This document shows positions 28,876-43,751 of a DNA stretch of 64,000 bases, piece by piece. The notes below the pieces were generated by a model, which had not been told where the DNA came from, made no database searches, and saw only the letters and a program-made list of their open reading frames with translations. Position 1 is the stretch's first letter; the number at the start of each line of letters is the position of its first letter. The stretch comes from Megalopta genalis (lineage: Eukaryota; Arthropoda; Insecta; Hymenoptera; Halictidae). The position numbers were made by a program, and so were the translations under genes. The stretch is taken from NCBI RefSeq assembly GCF_051020955.1, contig NW_027476324.1, positions 186,001 through 250,000 of the forward strand, given 5' to 3'.

Positions 28876-30972
28876 AAACCATTTGTTTCGCATCGATTCG
28901 AAGATTAGCCTTCTACTTCGCATTGATTAGATGCTAAATCATGTGTTTAGCATGGGTTTGAAGCTAACTCGTTTGTTTCGCCTGCATTTGAAGCTATATC
29001 ACTTATATTCACAAGTATGTGAAGCTAAATCATTCGTTTCGCATGGATTTGAAGCAAAGCCGTCAACTTCGCGTTGACTTGATACTAAATCATGTTTTTC
29101 GTTTGGACTTGAAGCTAACTCATTTGTTTAGCATGTTGTTGAAGCTAAATCATGTATATCACAAGTATTTGAAGCTATATCATATGTTTCGCATGGATTC
29201 GAAGATAACCCTTCTAATTCGCATTGATTTGAAGCTAAATCTTGTGTTTCGCATGGATTTGAAGCTAACTCGTTTGTTTCGCATGCTGTTGAAGCTAAGT
29301 CATGTATATCACAAGTATTTGAAGCTAAACCATTTGTTTCGCATGGATTCGAATATAAGCCTCCTACCTCGCATTGATTTGAAGCTAAATCATGTGTTCG
29401 CATGGACTTGAAGCTACCTCGTTCGTTTCGCATTCTGTTGAAGCTAAATCAAGTGTATCACAAGTATTTGAAGCCAAACCATTTGCTTCGCATGGATTCG
29501 AAGATCAGCCTTCTACTTCGCATTTATTAGATGGTAAATCATGCGTTTCGCATGGATTTGAAGCTAACTCGTTTGTTTCGCATTCTGTTGAAGCTAAATC
29601 ATGCATATCACAAGTATTTGAAGCTAAACCATTTGTTTCGCATGGGTTCGAAGATAAGCCACCTACTTCGCATTGATTTGAAGCTAAATCATGTGTTCGC
29701 ATGGATTTGAAGCTACCTCGTTTGTTTCGCATGCTGTTTAGGCTAAATCATGTATATCACAAGTATTTCTAGCTAAACCATTTGTTACGCATGGATTCGA
29801 AGATCAGCCTTCTACTTCGCATTGATTTACGGCTAAATCATGATTTTCGCATGGATTTTAAGCTTAACTCGTTTTTTTCGCATGCAGTTGAAGCTAAATC
29901 ATGTATATCACAAGTATTTGAAACTAAACCATTTGTTTCGCATGGATTCGAAGATAACCCTTCTACTTCGCATTGATGTGAAGTTAAATCATGTGTTTCG
30001 CATGAATTTGAATCTAACTCGTTTATTTCGTATGCTGTTGAAGCTAAATCATGTATATCACAAGTATATGAAGCTAATCCATTTGTTTCGCATGGATTCG
30101 AAGATAAGCCTTCTGCTTCGCATTGATTTGAAGCTAAATCATGTGTTTCGCATGGATTAGAATCTAACTCGTTTATTTCCTATGCTGTTGAAGCTAAATC
30201 ATGTGTATCACAAGTATATGAAGCTAATCCATTTGTTTCGCATGGATTCGAAGATAAGCCTTCTGCTTCGCATTGATTTGAAGCTAAATCATGTGTTCGC
30301 ATGGATTTGAAGCTAACTCGTTTCTTTCGCATGCTGTTGAAGCTAAATCATGTATATCACAAGTATTTGAAGCTATTTCATATGTTTCGCATGGATTCGA
30401 AGATAACCCTTCTAATTCGCATTGATTTGAAGCTAAATCATTCGTTTCGCATGGATTTGAAGCTAAGCCATCAACTTCGCGTTGAATTGATGCTAAATCA
30501 TGTTTTTCGTTTGGACTTGAAGCTAACTCCTTTATTTCGCATGCTGTTGAAGCTAAATCAAGTGTATCACAAGTATTTGAATCCAAATCATGTGTTTCAC
30601 ATGGATTTGAAGCTAACTCGTTTGTTTCGCATGCAGTAGAAGCTGAATCATGTATATCACAAGCATTTGAAGCTAAACTATTCGTTTCGCATGGATTCGA
30701 AGATAAGCCTTCTACTTCGCATTTATTAGATGCTAAATCATGTGTTTCGCATGGATTTGAAGCTAACTCGTTTGTTTCGCATTCTGTTGAAGCTAAATCA
30801 TGCATATCACAAGTATCTGAAGCTAAACAATTTGTTTCGCATGGATTCGAAGGTAAGCCTCCTACTTCGCATTGATTTGAAGCTAAATCATGTGTTCGCA
30901 TGGATTTGAAGCTACCTCGTTTGTTTCGCATGCTGTTTAAGCTAAATCATGTATATCACAAGTATTTGAAGC
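26534..30972 (+). repeat. Large direct duplication, left copy (partner 33,311 to 37,449)
   Basis: The block matches the right copy at offset 6,777 from 26,534 to about 30,334. After 300 bp absent from the partner, it matches at offset 6,477 to about 30,972. Four substitutions were noticed in the first 3.8 kb (near 27,213, 28,371, 29,424 and 30,091). The 300-bp difference equals two 150-bp units. Confidence 0.87.
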
Positions 30973-30978
30973 CAAACC

Positions 30979-33900
30979 ATTTGCTTCGCATGGATTCGAA
31001 GATCAGCCTTCTACTTCGCATTCATTAGATGGTAAATCATGCGTTTCGCATGGATTTGAAGCTAACTCGTTTGTTTCGCATTCTGTTGAAGCTAAATCAT
31101 GCATATCACAAGTATTTGAAGCTAAACCATTTGTTTCGCATGGATTCGAAGATAAGCCTCCTACCTCGCATTGATTTGAAGCTAAATCATGTGTTCGCAT
31201 GGACTTGAAGCTACCTCGTTTATTTCGCATTCTGTTGAAGCTAAATCAAGTGTATCACAAGTATTTGAATCTAAACCATTTGTTTCGCATTTATTCGAAG
31301 ATAAGCCATCTACTTCGCATTGATTTGAGGCTAAATCATGTGTTTCGCTTGGTTTTGAAGCTAACTCGTTTTTTTCGCATGCAGTTGTAGCTAAATCATG
31401 TATATCACAAGTATTTGAAGCTAAACCATTTGTTTCGCATGGATTCGAAGATCAGCCTTCTACTTCGCATTGATTTGAAGCTAAATCATGTGTTTCGCAT
31501 AGATTTGAATCTAACTCGTTTGTTTCGCATGCTGTTGAAACTAAATCATGTATATCACAAGTATTTGAAGCTAAACCATTTGCTTCGCATGGATTCGAAG
31601 GTCAGCCTTCTACTTCGCATTGATTAGCTGCTAAATCATGTGTTTCGCATGGGTTTGAAGCTAACTCGTTTGTTTCGCCTGCATTTGAAGCCATGTGACT
31701 TATATTTTCAAGTTTGTGAAGCTAAATCGTTCGTTTTGCATGGATTTGAAGCTAAGCCATCAACTTCGCGTTGACGTGATGCTGATTCATGTGTTTCGTA
31801 TGGATTTGAAGCTAACTCGTTTGTTTAGCATGCAGTTGAAGCTGAATCATGTATATCAAAAGTATTTGAAGCTAAACTATTCGTTTCGCATGGATTCGAA
31901 GATAAGCCTTCCACTTCGCATTGATTTGAAGCTAAATCATGTGTTTCGCATGGATTTGAAGCTAACTCGTCTGTTTCGCATGCTGTTGAAGCTAAATCAT
32001 GTATATCACAAGTATTTGAAGCTTATATCATATGTTTCGCATGGAATCGAAGATAACCCTTCTAATTCTTATTGATTTGAAGCTAAATCATGTGTTTCGG
32101 ATGGATTTGAAGCTAACTCGTTTGTTTCGCATGCTGTTGAAGCTAAGTCATGTATATCACAAGTATTTGAAGCTAAACCATTTGTTTCGCATGGATTCGA
32201 AGATAAGCCTCCTACCTCGCATTGATTTGAAGCTAAATCATGTGTTCGCATGGACTTGAAGCTACCTCGTTTGTTTCGCATTCTGTTGAAGCTAAATCAA
32301 GTGTATCACAAGTATTTGAAGCCAAACCATTTGCTTCGCATGGATTCGAAGATCAGCCTTCTACTTCGCATTTATTAGATGCTAAATCATGTGTTTCGCA
32401 TGGATTTGAAGCTAACTCGTTCGTTTCGCATACTGTTGATGCTAAATCATGCATATCACAAGTATTTGAAGCTAAACCATTTGTTTCGCATGGATTCGAA
32501 GATAAGCCTCCTACTTCGCATTGATTTGAAGCTAAATCATGTGTTCGCATGGATTTGAAGTTACCTCGTTTGTTTCGCATGCTGTTAAAGCTAAGTCATG
32601 TATATCACAAGTATTTGCGGCTAAACCATTTGTTTCGCATGGATTCGAAGGTAACCCTTCTACTTCGCATTGATTTGAAGCTAAATCATGTGTTTCGCAT
32701 GGATTTGAAGCTAACTCGTTTGTTTCGCAGGCAGTTGAAGCTGAATCATGTATATCAAAAGTATTTGAAGCTAAACAATTAGTTTCGCATGGATTCGAAG
32801 ATAAGCCTTCCACTTCGCATTGATTTGAAGCTAAATCATGTGTTCCGCATGGATTTGAAGCTGACTCGTTTGTTTCGCATGCAGTTGAAGCTGAATCATG
32901 TATATCACATGTATTTGCGGCTAAACCATTTGTTTCGCATGGATTCGAAGGTAACCCTTCTACTTCGCATTGATTTTAATCTAAATCATGTGTTTCGCAT
33001 GGATTTGAAGCTAACTCGTTTGTTTCGCATGCTGTTGAAGCTAAGTCATGTATATCACAAGTATTTGAAGCTAAACCATTTGTTTCGCATGGATTCGAAG
33101 ATAAGCCTCCTACTTCGCATTGATTTGAAGCTAAATCATTTGTTCGCATGGATTTGAAGCTAACTCGTTTGCTTCGCATGCTGTTGAAGCTAAATCAAGT
33201 GTATCACAAGTATTTGAAGCTAAACCATCTGTTTCGCATGGATTCGAAGGTAACCCCTCTACTTCGCATTGATTTGAAGCTAAAACACGTGTTTCGGATG
33301 GATTTGAAGCTAACTCGTTTGTTTCGCATGCTGTTGAAACTAAATCATGTATATCACAAGTATTTGAAGCTAATCCATTTGCTTCGCATGGATTCGAAGA
33401 TCATCCTTCTACTTCGCATTGATTTGAAGCTAAATCATGTGTTTCGCATGGATTTGAATCTAACTCGTTTGTTTCGCATGCTGTTGAAACTAAATCATGT
33501 ATATCACAAGTATTTGAAGCTAAACCATTTGCTTCGCATGGATTCGAAGATCATCCTTCTACTTCGCATTCATTAGATGCTAAATCATGTGTTTCGCATG
33601 GGTTTGAAGCTAACTCGTTTGTTTCGCCTGCATTTGAAGCCATATCACTTATATTTTCAAGTATGTGAAGCTAAATCATACGTTTTGCATGGATTTGAAG
33701 CTAAGCCATCAACTTCGCGTTGACTTGATGCTAATTCTTGTGTTTCGCATGGATTTGAAGCTAACTCTTTTGTTTCGCAGGCAGTTGAAGCTGAATCATG
33801 TATATCAAAAGTATTTGAAGCTAAACTATTCGTTTCGCATGGATTCGAAGATAAGCCTTCCACTTCGCATTGATTTGAAGCTAAATCATGTGTTCCGCAT

Positions 33901-34491
33901 GGATTTGAAGCTGACTCGTTTGTTTCGCATGCAGTTGAAGCTGAATCATGTATATCACAAGTATTTGCGGCTAAACCATTTGTTTCGCATGGATTCGAAT
34001 GTAACCCTTCTACTTCGCATTGATTTTAATCTAAATTATGTGTTTCGCATGGATTTGAAGCTAACTCGTTTATTTCGCATGCTGTTGAAGTTAAATCATG
34101 TATATCACAAGTATTTGAAGCTAAACCATTTGTTTCGCATGGATCGAAGATAAGCCTCCTACTTCGCATTGATTTGAAGCTAAATCATGTGTTCCGCATG
34201 GATTTGAAGCTGACTCGTTTGTTTCGCATGCAGTTGAAGCTGAATCATGTATATCACAAGTATTTGCGGCTAAACCATTTGTTTCGCATGGATTCGAAGG
34301 TAACCCTTCTACTTCGCATTGATTTTAATCTAAATCATGTGTTTCGCATGGATTTGAAGCTAACTCGTTTGTTTCGCATGCTGTTGAAGCTAAATCATGT
34401 ATATCACAAGTATTTGAAGCTAAACCATTTGTTTCGCATGGATTCGAAGATAAGCCTCCTACTTCGCATTGATTTGAAGCTAAATCATGTG
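30979..34491 (+). repeat. Direct copy of 18,325 to 21,836
   Basis: Offset 12,654 holds until about 32,023, where an extra T (GAAGCTTATATC) changes it to 12,655 up to about 34,491. It keeps the 149 bp missing at 19,814 to 19,962 in the 21.7-kb copy, so it derives from the copy-1 type. Its right end overlaps the 33,311 duplication, so the region is a mosaic. Confidence 0.83.
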
Positions 34492-37449
34492 TTCGCATGG
34501 ATTTGAAGCTAACTCGTTTGCTTCGCATGCTGTTGAAGCTAAATCAAGTGTATCACAAGTATTTGAAGCTAAACCATTTGTTTCGCATGGATTCGAAGAT
34601 TAGCCTTCTACTTCGCATTGATTAGATGCTAAATCATGTGTTTAGCATGGGTTTAAAGCTAACTCGTTTGTTTCGCCTGCATTTGAAGCTATATCACTTA
34701 TATTCACAAGTATGTGAAGCTAAATCATGTGTTTCGCATGGATGTGAATCTAACTCGTTTGTTTCGCATGCTGTTGAAACTAAATCATGTATATCACAAG
34801 TATTTGAAGCTAAACCATTTGCTTCGCATGGATTCGAAGATCAGCCTTCTACTTCGCATTGATTAGATGCTAAATCATGTGTTTCGCATGGGTTTGAAGC
34901 TAACTCGTTTGTTTCGCCTGCATTTGAAGCCATATCACTTATATTTTCAAGTATGTGAAGCTAAATCATTCGTTTTGCATGGATTTGAAGCTAAGCCATC
35001 AACTTCGCGTTGACTTGATGCTTATTCATGTGTTTCGCATGGATTTGAAGCTAACTCGTTTGTTTCGCAGGCAGTTGAAGCTGAATCATGTACATCAAAA
35101 GTATTTGAAGCTAAACTATTCGTTTCGCATGGATTCGAAGATAAGCCTTCCACTTTGCATTGATTTGAAGCTAAATCATGTGTTCCGCATGGATTTGAAG
35201 CTGACTCGTTTGTTTCGCATGCAGTTGAAGCTGAATCATGTATATCACAAGTATTTGCGGCTAAACCATTTGTTTCGCATGGATTCGAAGGTAACCCTTC
35301 TACTTCGCATTGATTTTAATCTAAATCATGTGTTTCGCATGGATTTGAAGCTAACTCGTTTGTTTCGCATGCTGTTGAAGCTAAATCATGTATATCACAA
35401 GTATTTGAAGCTAAACCATTTGTTTCGCATGGATTCGAAGATAAGCCTCCTACTTCGCATTGATTTGAAGCTAAATCATGTGTTCGCATGGATTTGAAGC
35501 TAACTCGTTTGCTTCGCATGCTGTTGAAGCTAAATCACTTATATTCACAAGTATGTGAAGCTAAATCATGTGTTTCGCATGGATTTGAATCTAACTCGTT
35601 TGTTTCGCATGCTGTTGAAACTAAATCATGTATATCACAAGTATTTGAAGCTAAACCATTTGTTTCGCATCGATTCGAAGATTAGCCTTCTACTTCGCAT
35701 TGATTAGATGCTAAATCATGTGTTTAGCATGGGTTTGAAGCTAACTCGTTTGTTTCGCCTGCATTTGAAGCTATATCACTTATATTCACAAGTATGTGAA
35801 GCTAAATCATTCGTTTCGCATGGATTTGAAGCAAAGCCGTCAACTTCGCGTTGACTTGATACTAAATCATGTTTTTCGTTTGGACTTGAAGCTAACTCAT
35901 TTGTTTAGCATGTTGTTGAAGCTAAATCATGTATATCACAAGTATTTGAAGCTATATCATATGTTTCGCATGGATTCGAAGATAACCCTTCTAATTCGCA
36001 TTGATTTGAAGCTAAATCTTGTGTTTCGCATGGATTTGAAGCTAACTCGTTTGTTTCGCATGCTGTTGAAGCTAAGTCATGTATATCACAAGTATTTGAA
36101 GCTAAACCATTTGTTTCGCATGGATTCGAATATAAGCCTCCTACCTCGCATTGATTTGAAGCTAAATCATGTGTTCGCATGGACTTGAAGCTACCTCGTT
36201 TGTTTCGCATTCTGTTGAAGCTAAATCAAGTGTATCACAAGTATTTGAAGCCAAACCATTTGCTTCGCATGGATTCGAAGATCAGCCTTCTACTTCGCAT
36301 TTATTAGATGGTAAATCATGCGTTTCGCATGGATTTGAAGCTAACTCGTTTGTTTCGCATTCTGTTGAAGCTAAATCATGCATATCACAAGTATTTGAAG
36401 CTAAACCATTTGTTTCGCATGGGTTCGAAGATAAGCCACCTACTTCGCATTGATTTGAAGCTAAATCATGTGTTCGCATGGATTTGAAGCTACCTCGTTT
36501 GTTTCGCATGCTGTTTAGGCTAAATCATGTATATCACAAGTATTTCTAGCTAAACCATTTGTTACGCATGGATTCGAAGATCAGCCTTCTACTTCGCATT
36601 GATTTACGGCTAAATCATGATTTTCGCATGGATTTTAAGCTTAACTCGTTTTTTTCGCATGCAGTTGAAGCTAAATCATGTATATCACAAGTATTTGAAA
36701 CTAAACCATTTGTTTCGCATGGATTCGAAGATAACCCTTCTACTTCGCATTGATGTGAAGTTAAATCATGTGTTTCGCATGAATTTGAATCTAACTCGTT
36801 TATTTCGTATGCTGTTGAAGCTAAATCATGTATATCACAAGTATATGAAGCTAATCCATTTGTTTCGCATCGATTCGAAGATAAGCCTTCTGCTTCGCAT
36901 TGATTTGAAGCTAAATCATGTGTTTCGCATGGATTAGAATCTAACTCGTTTATTTCCTATGCTGTTGAAGCTAAATCATGTGTATCACAAGTATATGAAG
37001 CTAATCCATTTGTTTCGCATGGATTCGAAGATAAGCCTTCTGCTTCGCATTGATTTGAAGCTAAATCATGTGTTCGCATGGATTTGAAGCTAACTCGTTT
37101 CTTTCGCATGCAGTAGAAGCTGAATCATGTATATCACAAGCATTTGAAGCTAAACTATTCGTTTCGCATGGATTCGAAGATAAGCCTTCTACTTCGCATT
37201 TATTAGATGCTAAATCATGTGTTTCGCATGGATTTGAAGCTAACTCGTTTGTTTCGCATTCTGTTGAAGCTAAATCATGCATATCACAAGTATCTGAAGC
37301 TAAACAATTTGTTTCGCATGGATTCGAAGGTAAGCCTCCTACTTCGCATTGATTTGAAGCTAAATCATGTGTTCGCATGGATTTGAAGCTACCTCGTTTG
37401 TTTCGCATGCTGTTTAAGCTAAATCATGTATATCACAAGTATTTGAAGC
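33311..37449 (+). repeat. Large direct duplication, right copy (partner 26,534 to 30,972)
   Basis: This is the partner of the left copy, lacking the 300 bp corresponding to about 30,334 to 30,633. The join is at about 37,111, where TTTCTTTCGCATG continues into CAGTAGAAGC. Sequence identity is close to complete over more than 4 kb. Confidence 0.86.
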
Positions 37450-37999
37450 TAAACCATTTGTTACGCATGGATTCGAAGATCTGCCTTCTACTTCGCATTG
37501 ATTTGAAGCTAAATCATGTGTTTCGCATGGATTTGAAGCTAACTCGTTTGTTTCGCATGCTGTTGAAGCTAACTCATGTATATCACAAGTATTTGCGGCT
37601 AAACCATTTGTTTCGCATGGATTCGAAGATAACCCTTCTACTTCGCATTGATTTGAGTCTAAATCATGTGTTTCGCATGGATTTGAAGCTAACTCGTTTG
37701 TTTCGCATGCTGTTGAAGCTAAATCATGTATATCACAAGTATTTGAAGCTAAACCATTTGTTTCGCATGGATTCGAAGATAAGCCTCCTACTTCGCATTG
37801 ATTTGAAGCTAAATCATGTGTTCGCATGGATTTGAAGCTAACTCGTTTGCTTCGCATGCTGTTGAAGCTAAATCAAGTGTATCACAAGTATTTGAAGCTA
37901 AACCATTTGTTTCGCATGGATTCGAAGAATAGCCTTCTACTTCGCATTGATTAGATGCTAAATCATGTGTTTAGCATGGGTTTTAAGCTAACTCGTTTG

Positions 38000-40900
38000 T
38001 TTCGCATTCTGTTGAAGCTAAATCATGCATATCACAAGTATCTGAAGCTAAACCGTTTGTTTCGCATGGATTCGAAGATAAGCCACCTACTTCGCATTGA
38101 TTTGAAGCTAAATCATGTGTTCGCATGGATTTGAAGCTACCTCGTTTGTTTCGCATGCTGTTTAAGCTAAATCATGTATATCACAAGTATTTCTAGCTAA
38201 ACCATTTGTTACGCATGGATTCGAAGATCAGCCTTCTACTTCGCATTGATTTACGGCTAAATCATGTTTTCCGCATGGATTTTAAGCTTAACTCGTTTTT
38301 TTCGCATGCAGTTGAAGCTAAATCATGTATATCACAAGTATTTGAAACTAAACCATTTGTTTCGCATGGATTCGAAGATAACCCTTCTACTTCGCATTGA
38401 TTTGAAGTTAAATCATGTGTTTCGCATGAATTTGAATCTAACTCGTTTATTTCGTATGCTGTTGAAGCTAAATCATGTATATCACAAGTATATGAAGCTA
38501 ATCCATTTTTTTCGCATGGATTCGAAGATAAGCCTTCTGCTAAGCATTGATTTGAAGCTAAATCATGTGTTTCGCATGGATTAGAATCTAACTCGTTTGT
38601 TTCGCATGCTGTTGAAGATAAATCAAGTGTATCACAAGTATTTGAAGCCAATCCATTTGCTTCGCATGGATTCGAAGATCATCCTTCTACTTCGCATTCA
38701 TTAGATGCTAAATCATGTGTTTCGCATGGGTTTGAAGCTAACTCGTTTGTTTCGCCTGCATTTGAAGCCATATCACTTATATTTTCAAGTATGTGAAGCT
38801 AAATCATTCGTTTTGCATGGATTTGAAGCTAAGCCATCAACTTCGCGTTGACTTGATGCTAATTCTTGTGTTTCGCATGGATTTGAAGCTAACTCGTTTG
38901 TTTCGCAGGCAGTTGAAGCTGAATCATGTATATCAAAAGTATTTGATGCTAAACTATTCGTTTCGCATGGATTCGAAGATAAGCCTTCCACTTCGCATTG
39001 ATTTGAAGCTAAATCATGTGTTCCGCATGGATTTGAAGCTGACTCGTTTGTTTCGCATGCAGTTGAAGCTGAATCATGTATATCACAAGTATTTGCGGCT
39101 AAACCATTTGTTTCGCATGGATTCGAAGCTAACACTTCTACTTCGCATTGATTTTAATCTAAATCATGTGTTTCGCATGGATTTGAAGCTACCCCGTTTG
39201 TTTCGCATTCTGTTGAAGCTAAATCATGTATATCACAAGTATTTGAAGCTAAACCATTTGTTTGGCATGGATTCGAAGATAAGCCTCCTACGTCGCATTG
39301 ATTTGAAGCTAAATCATGTGTTTCGCATGGATTTGAAGCTAACTCGTTTGTTTCGCATGCTGTTGAAGCTAACTCATGTATATCACAAGTATTTGCGGCT
39401 AAACCATTTGTTTCGCATGGATTCGAAGATAACCCTTCTACTTCGCATTGATTTGAGTCTAAATCATGTGTTTCGCATGGATTTGAATCTAACTCGTTTG
39501 TTTCGCATGCTGTTGAAACTAAATCATGTATATCACAAGTATTTGAAGCTAAACCATTTGCTTCGCATGGATTCGAAGATCATCCTTCTAATTCGCATTG
39601 ATTTGAAGCTAAATCATGTGTTTCGGATGGATTTGAAGCTAACTCGTTTGTTTCGCATGCTGTTGAAGCTAAGTCATGTATATCACAAGTATTTGAAGCT
39701 AAACTATTCGTTTCGCATGGATTCGAAGATAAGCCTTCTACTTCGCATTGATTTGAATCTAAATCATGTGTTTCGCATGGATTTGAATCTAACTCGTTTG
39801 TTTCGCATGCTGTTGAAACTAAATCATGTATATCACAAGTATTTGAAGCTAAACCATTTGTTTCGCATGGATTCGAAGGTAACCCTTCTACTTCGCATTG
39901 ATTTGAATCTAAATCATGTGTTTCGCATGGATTTGAATCTAACTCGTTTGTTTCGCATGCTGTTGAAACTAAATCATGTATATCACAAGTATTTGAAGCT
40001 AAACCATTTGCTTCGCATGGATTCGAAGGTCAGCCTTCTACTTCGCATTGAGTAGATGCTAAATCATGTGTTTCGCATGGGTTTGAAGCTAACTCGTTTG
40101 TTTCGCATGCTGTTGAAGCTAAATCATGTATATCACAAGTATTTGAAGCTATATCATATGTTTCGCATGGAATCGAAGATAACCCTTCTAATTCGCATTG
40201 ATTTGAAGCTAAATCATGTGTTTCGGATGGATTTAAAGCTAACTCGTTTGTTTCGCATGCTGTTGAAGCTAAGTCATGTATATCACAAGTATTTGAAGCT
40301 AAACCATTTGTTTCGCATGGATTCGAAGATAAGCCTCCTACCTCGCATTGATTTGAAGCTAAATCATGTGTTTCGCATGGATTTGAATCTAACTCGTTTG
40401 TTTCGCATTCTGTTGAAGCTAAATCATGCATATCAGAAGTATCTGAAGCTAAACCGTTTGTTTCGCATGGATTCGAAGATAAGCCACCTACTTCGCATTG
40501 ATTTGAAGCTAAATCATGTGTTCGCATGGATTTGAAGCTACCTCGTTTGTTTCGCATGCTGTTTAAGCTAAATCATGTATATCACAAGTATTTCTAGCTA
40601 AACCATTTGTTACGCATGGATTCGAAGATCAGCCTTCTACTTCGCATTGATTTACGGCTAAATCATGTTTTCCGCATGGATTTTAAGCTTAACTCGTTTT
40701 TTTCGCATGCAGTTGAAGCTAAATCATGTATATCACAAGTATTTGAAACTAAACCATTTGTTTCGCATGGATTCGAAGATAAGCCTTCTGCTTCGCATTG
40801 ATTTGAAGCTAAATCATGTGTTTCGCATGGATTAGAATCTAACTCGTTTGTTTCGCATGCTGTTGAAGATAAATCAAGTGTATCACAAGTATTTGAAGCC

Positions 40901-43200
40901 AATCCATTTGCTTCGCATGGATTCGAAGATCATCCTTCTACTTCGCATTCATTAGATGCTAAACCATGTGTTCGCATGGACTTGAAGCTACCTCGTTTGT
41001 TTCGCATTCTGTTCAATCTAAATCAAGTGTATCACAAGTATTTGAAGCCAAACCATTTGCTTCGCATGGATTCGAAGATCAGCCTTCTACTTCGCATTTA
41101 TTAGATGGTAAATCATGCGTTTCGCATGGATTTTAAGCTAACTCGTTTGTTTCGCATTCTGTTGAAGCTAAATCATGCATATCACAAGTATTTGAAGCTA
41201 AACCATTTGTTTCGCATGGATTCGAAGATAAGCCACCTACTTCGCATTGATTTGAAGCTAAATCATGTGTTCGCATGGATTTGAATCGAACTCGTTTGTT
41301 TCGCATGCTGTTGAAGCTGAATCATGTATATCACAAGTATTTGCGGCTAAACCATTTGTTTCGAATGGATTCGAAGGTAACCCTTCTACTTCGCATTGAT
41401 TTAAATCTAAATCATGTGTTTCGCATGGATTTGAAGCTAACTCGTTTGTTTCGCATGCTGTTGAAGCTAAATCATGTATATCACAAGTATTTGAAGCTAA
41501 ACCATTTGTTTCGCATGGATTCGAAGATAAGCCTCCTACTTCGCATTGATTTGAAGCTAAATCATGTGTTCGCATGGATTTGAAGCTAACTCGTTTGCTT
41601 CGCATGCTGTTGAAGCTAAATCAAGTGTATCACAAGTATTTGACTCTAAACCATTTGTTTCGCATGGATTCGAAGAATAGCCTTCTACTTCGCATTGATT
41701 AGATGCTAAATCATGTGTTTAGCATGGGTTTTAAGCTAACTCGTTTGTTTCGCATTCTGTTGAAGCTAAATCATGCATATCACAAGTATCTGAAGCTAAA
41801 CCGTTTGTTTCGCATGGATTCGAAGATCAGCCTTCTACTTCGCATTGATTTACGGCTAAATCATGTTTTCCGCATGGATTTTAAGCTTAACTCGTTTTTT
41901 TCGCATGCAGTTGAAGCTAAATCATGTATATCACAAGTATTTGAAACTAAACCATTTGTTTCGCATGGATTCGAAGATAAGCCTCCTACTTCGCATTGAT
42001 TTGAAGCTAAATCATGTGTTTCGCATGGATTAGAATCTAACTCGTTTGTTTCGCATGCTGTTGAAGATAAATCAAGTGTATCACAAGTATTTGAAGCCAA
42101 TCCATTTGCTTCGCATGGATTCGTAGATCATCCTTCTACTTCGCATTCATTAGATGCTAAATCATGTGTTTCGCATGGGTTTGAAGCTAACTCGTTTGTT
42201 TCGCATGCAGTTGAAGCTGAATCATGTATATCACAAGTATTTGAAGCTAAACCATTTGTTTCGCATGGATTCGAAGATAAGCCACCTATTTCGCATTGAT
42301 TTGAAGCTAAATCATGTGTTCGCATGGATTTGAAGCTAACTCGTTTCTTTCGCATGCTGTTGAAGCTAAATCATGTATATCACAAGTATTTGAAGCTAAA
42401 CCATTTGTTACGCATGGATTCGAAGATCTGCCTTCTACTTCGCATTGATTTACGGCTAAATCATGTTTTCCGCATGGATTTTAAGCTTAACTCGTTATTT
42501 TCGCATGCAGTTGAAGCTAAATCATGTATATCACAAGTATTTGAAACTAAACCATTTGTTTCGCATGGATTCGAAGATAACCCTCCTACTTCGCATTGAT
42601 TTGAAGTTAAATCATGTGTTTCGCATGAATTTGAATCTAACTCGTTTATTTCGTATGCTGTTGAAGCTAAATCATGTATATCACAAGTATATGTAGCTAA
42701 TCCATTTGTTTCGCATGGATTCGAAGATAAGCCTTCTGCTTCGCATTGATTTGAAGCTAACTCATGTGTTTCGCATGGATTAGAATCTAACTCGTTTGTT
42801 TCGCATGCTGTTGAAGATAAATCAAGTGTATCACAAGTATTTGAAGCCAATCCATTTGCTTCGCATGGATTCGAAGATCAGCCTTCTACTTCGCATTGAT
42901 TAGATGATAAATCATATGTTTCGCATGGATTTGAAGCTAACTCGTTTGTTTCGCATGCAGTTGAAGCTGAATCATGTATATCACAAGTATTTGAAGCAAA
43001 ACCATTTGATTCGCATGGATTCGAAGATAAGCCTCCTACTTCGCATTGATTTGAAGCTAAATCATGTGTTCGCATGAATTTGAAGCTAACTCGTTTCTTT
43101 CGCATGCTGTTGAAGCTAAATCATGTATATCACAAGTATTTCAAGCTATTTCATATGTTTCGCATGGATTCGAAGATAACCCTTCTAATTCGCATTGATT
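38000..43200 (+). repeat. Mosaic of related 0.3 to 0.8-kb segments before the retrotransposon
   Basis: A segment with GATTTACGGCTAAATCATG, a doubled TTTTAAGCTTAACTCG and GATTAGAATCTAAC recurs near 38,240, 40,640, 41,850 and 42,450 and is related to 29,820 and 36,600. One clear pair has an offset of 2,401 bp (38,206 to 40,607). The copies are joined in different orders, suggesting repeated short exchanges. Boundaries are approximate. Confidence 0.65.
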
Positions 43201-43751
43201 TGAAGCTAAATCATTCGTTTGGCATGGATTTGAAGCTAAGCCATCAACTTCGCGTTGAATTGATGCTAAATCATGTTTTTCGTTTGGACTTGAAGCTAAG
43301 TCGTTTATTTCGCATGCTGTTGAAGCTAAATCAAGTGTATCACAAGTATTTGAATCCAAATCATGTGTTTCACATGGATTTGAAGCTAACTCGTTTGTTT
43401 CGCATGCAGTTGAAGCTGAATCATGTATATCACAAGCATTTGAAGCTAAACTATTCGTTTCGCATGGATTCGAAGATAAGCTTCCACTTCGCATTGATTT
43501 CAAGCTAAATCATGTGTTCCGCATGGATTTGAATCGAACTCGTTTGTTTCGCTTGCTGTTGAAGCTAAATCATGTATATCACATGTATTTGAAGCTAAAC
43601 CATTTGATTCCCATGGATTTGAAGCTAAGCTTTCAACTTCGCATTGATTTGAATATAACTCATGTGTTTCGCTTGGATTTGAAGCTAACTCGTTTGTTTC
43701 GCATGCTGTTGAAGCTAAATCATGTATATCACAAGTAATTGAAGCTATATC

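Noticed and set aside
30284..30931. A 215-codon minus-strand frame with cysteine repeats as a present-day gene
   Set aside because: It begins in a 29-bp monomer that shifts frame and has no unique sequence or signal peptide. Near-identical neighbours carry the same frame cut at different places. It is kept only as a possible ancestral frame in the findings.
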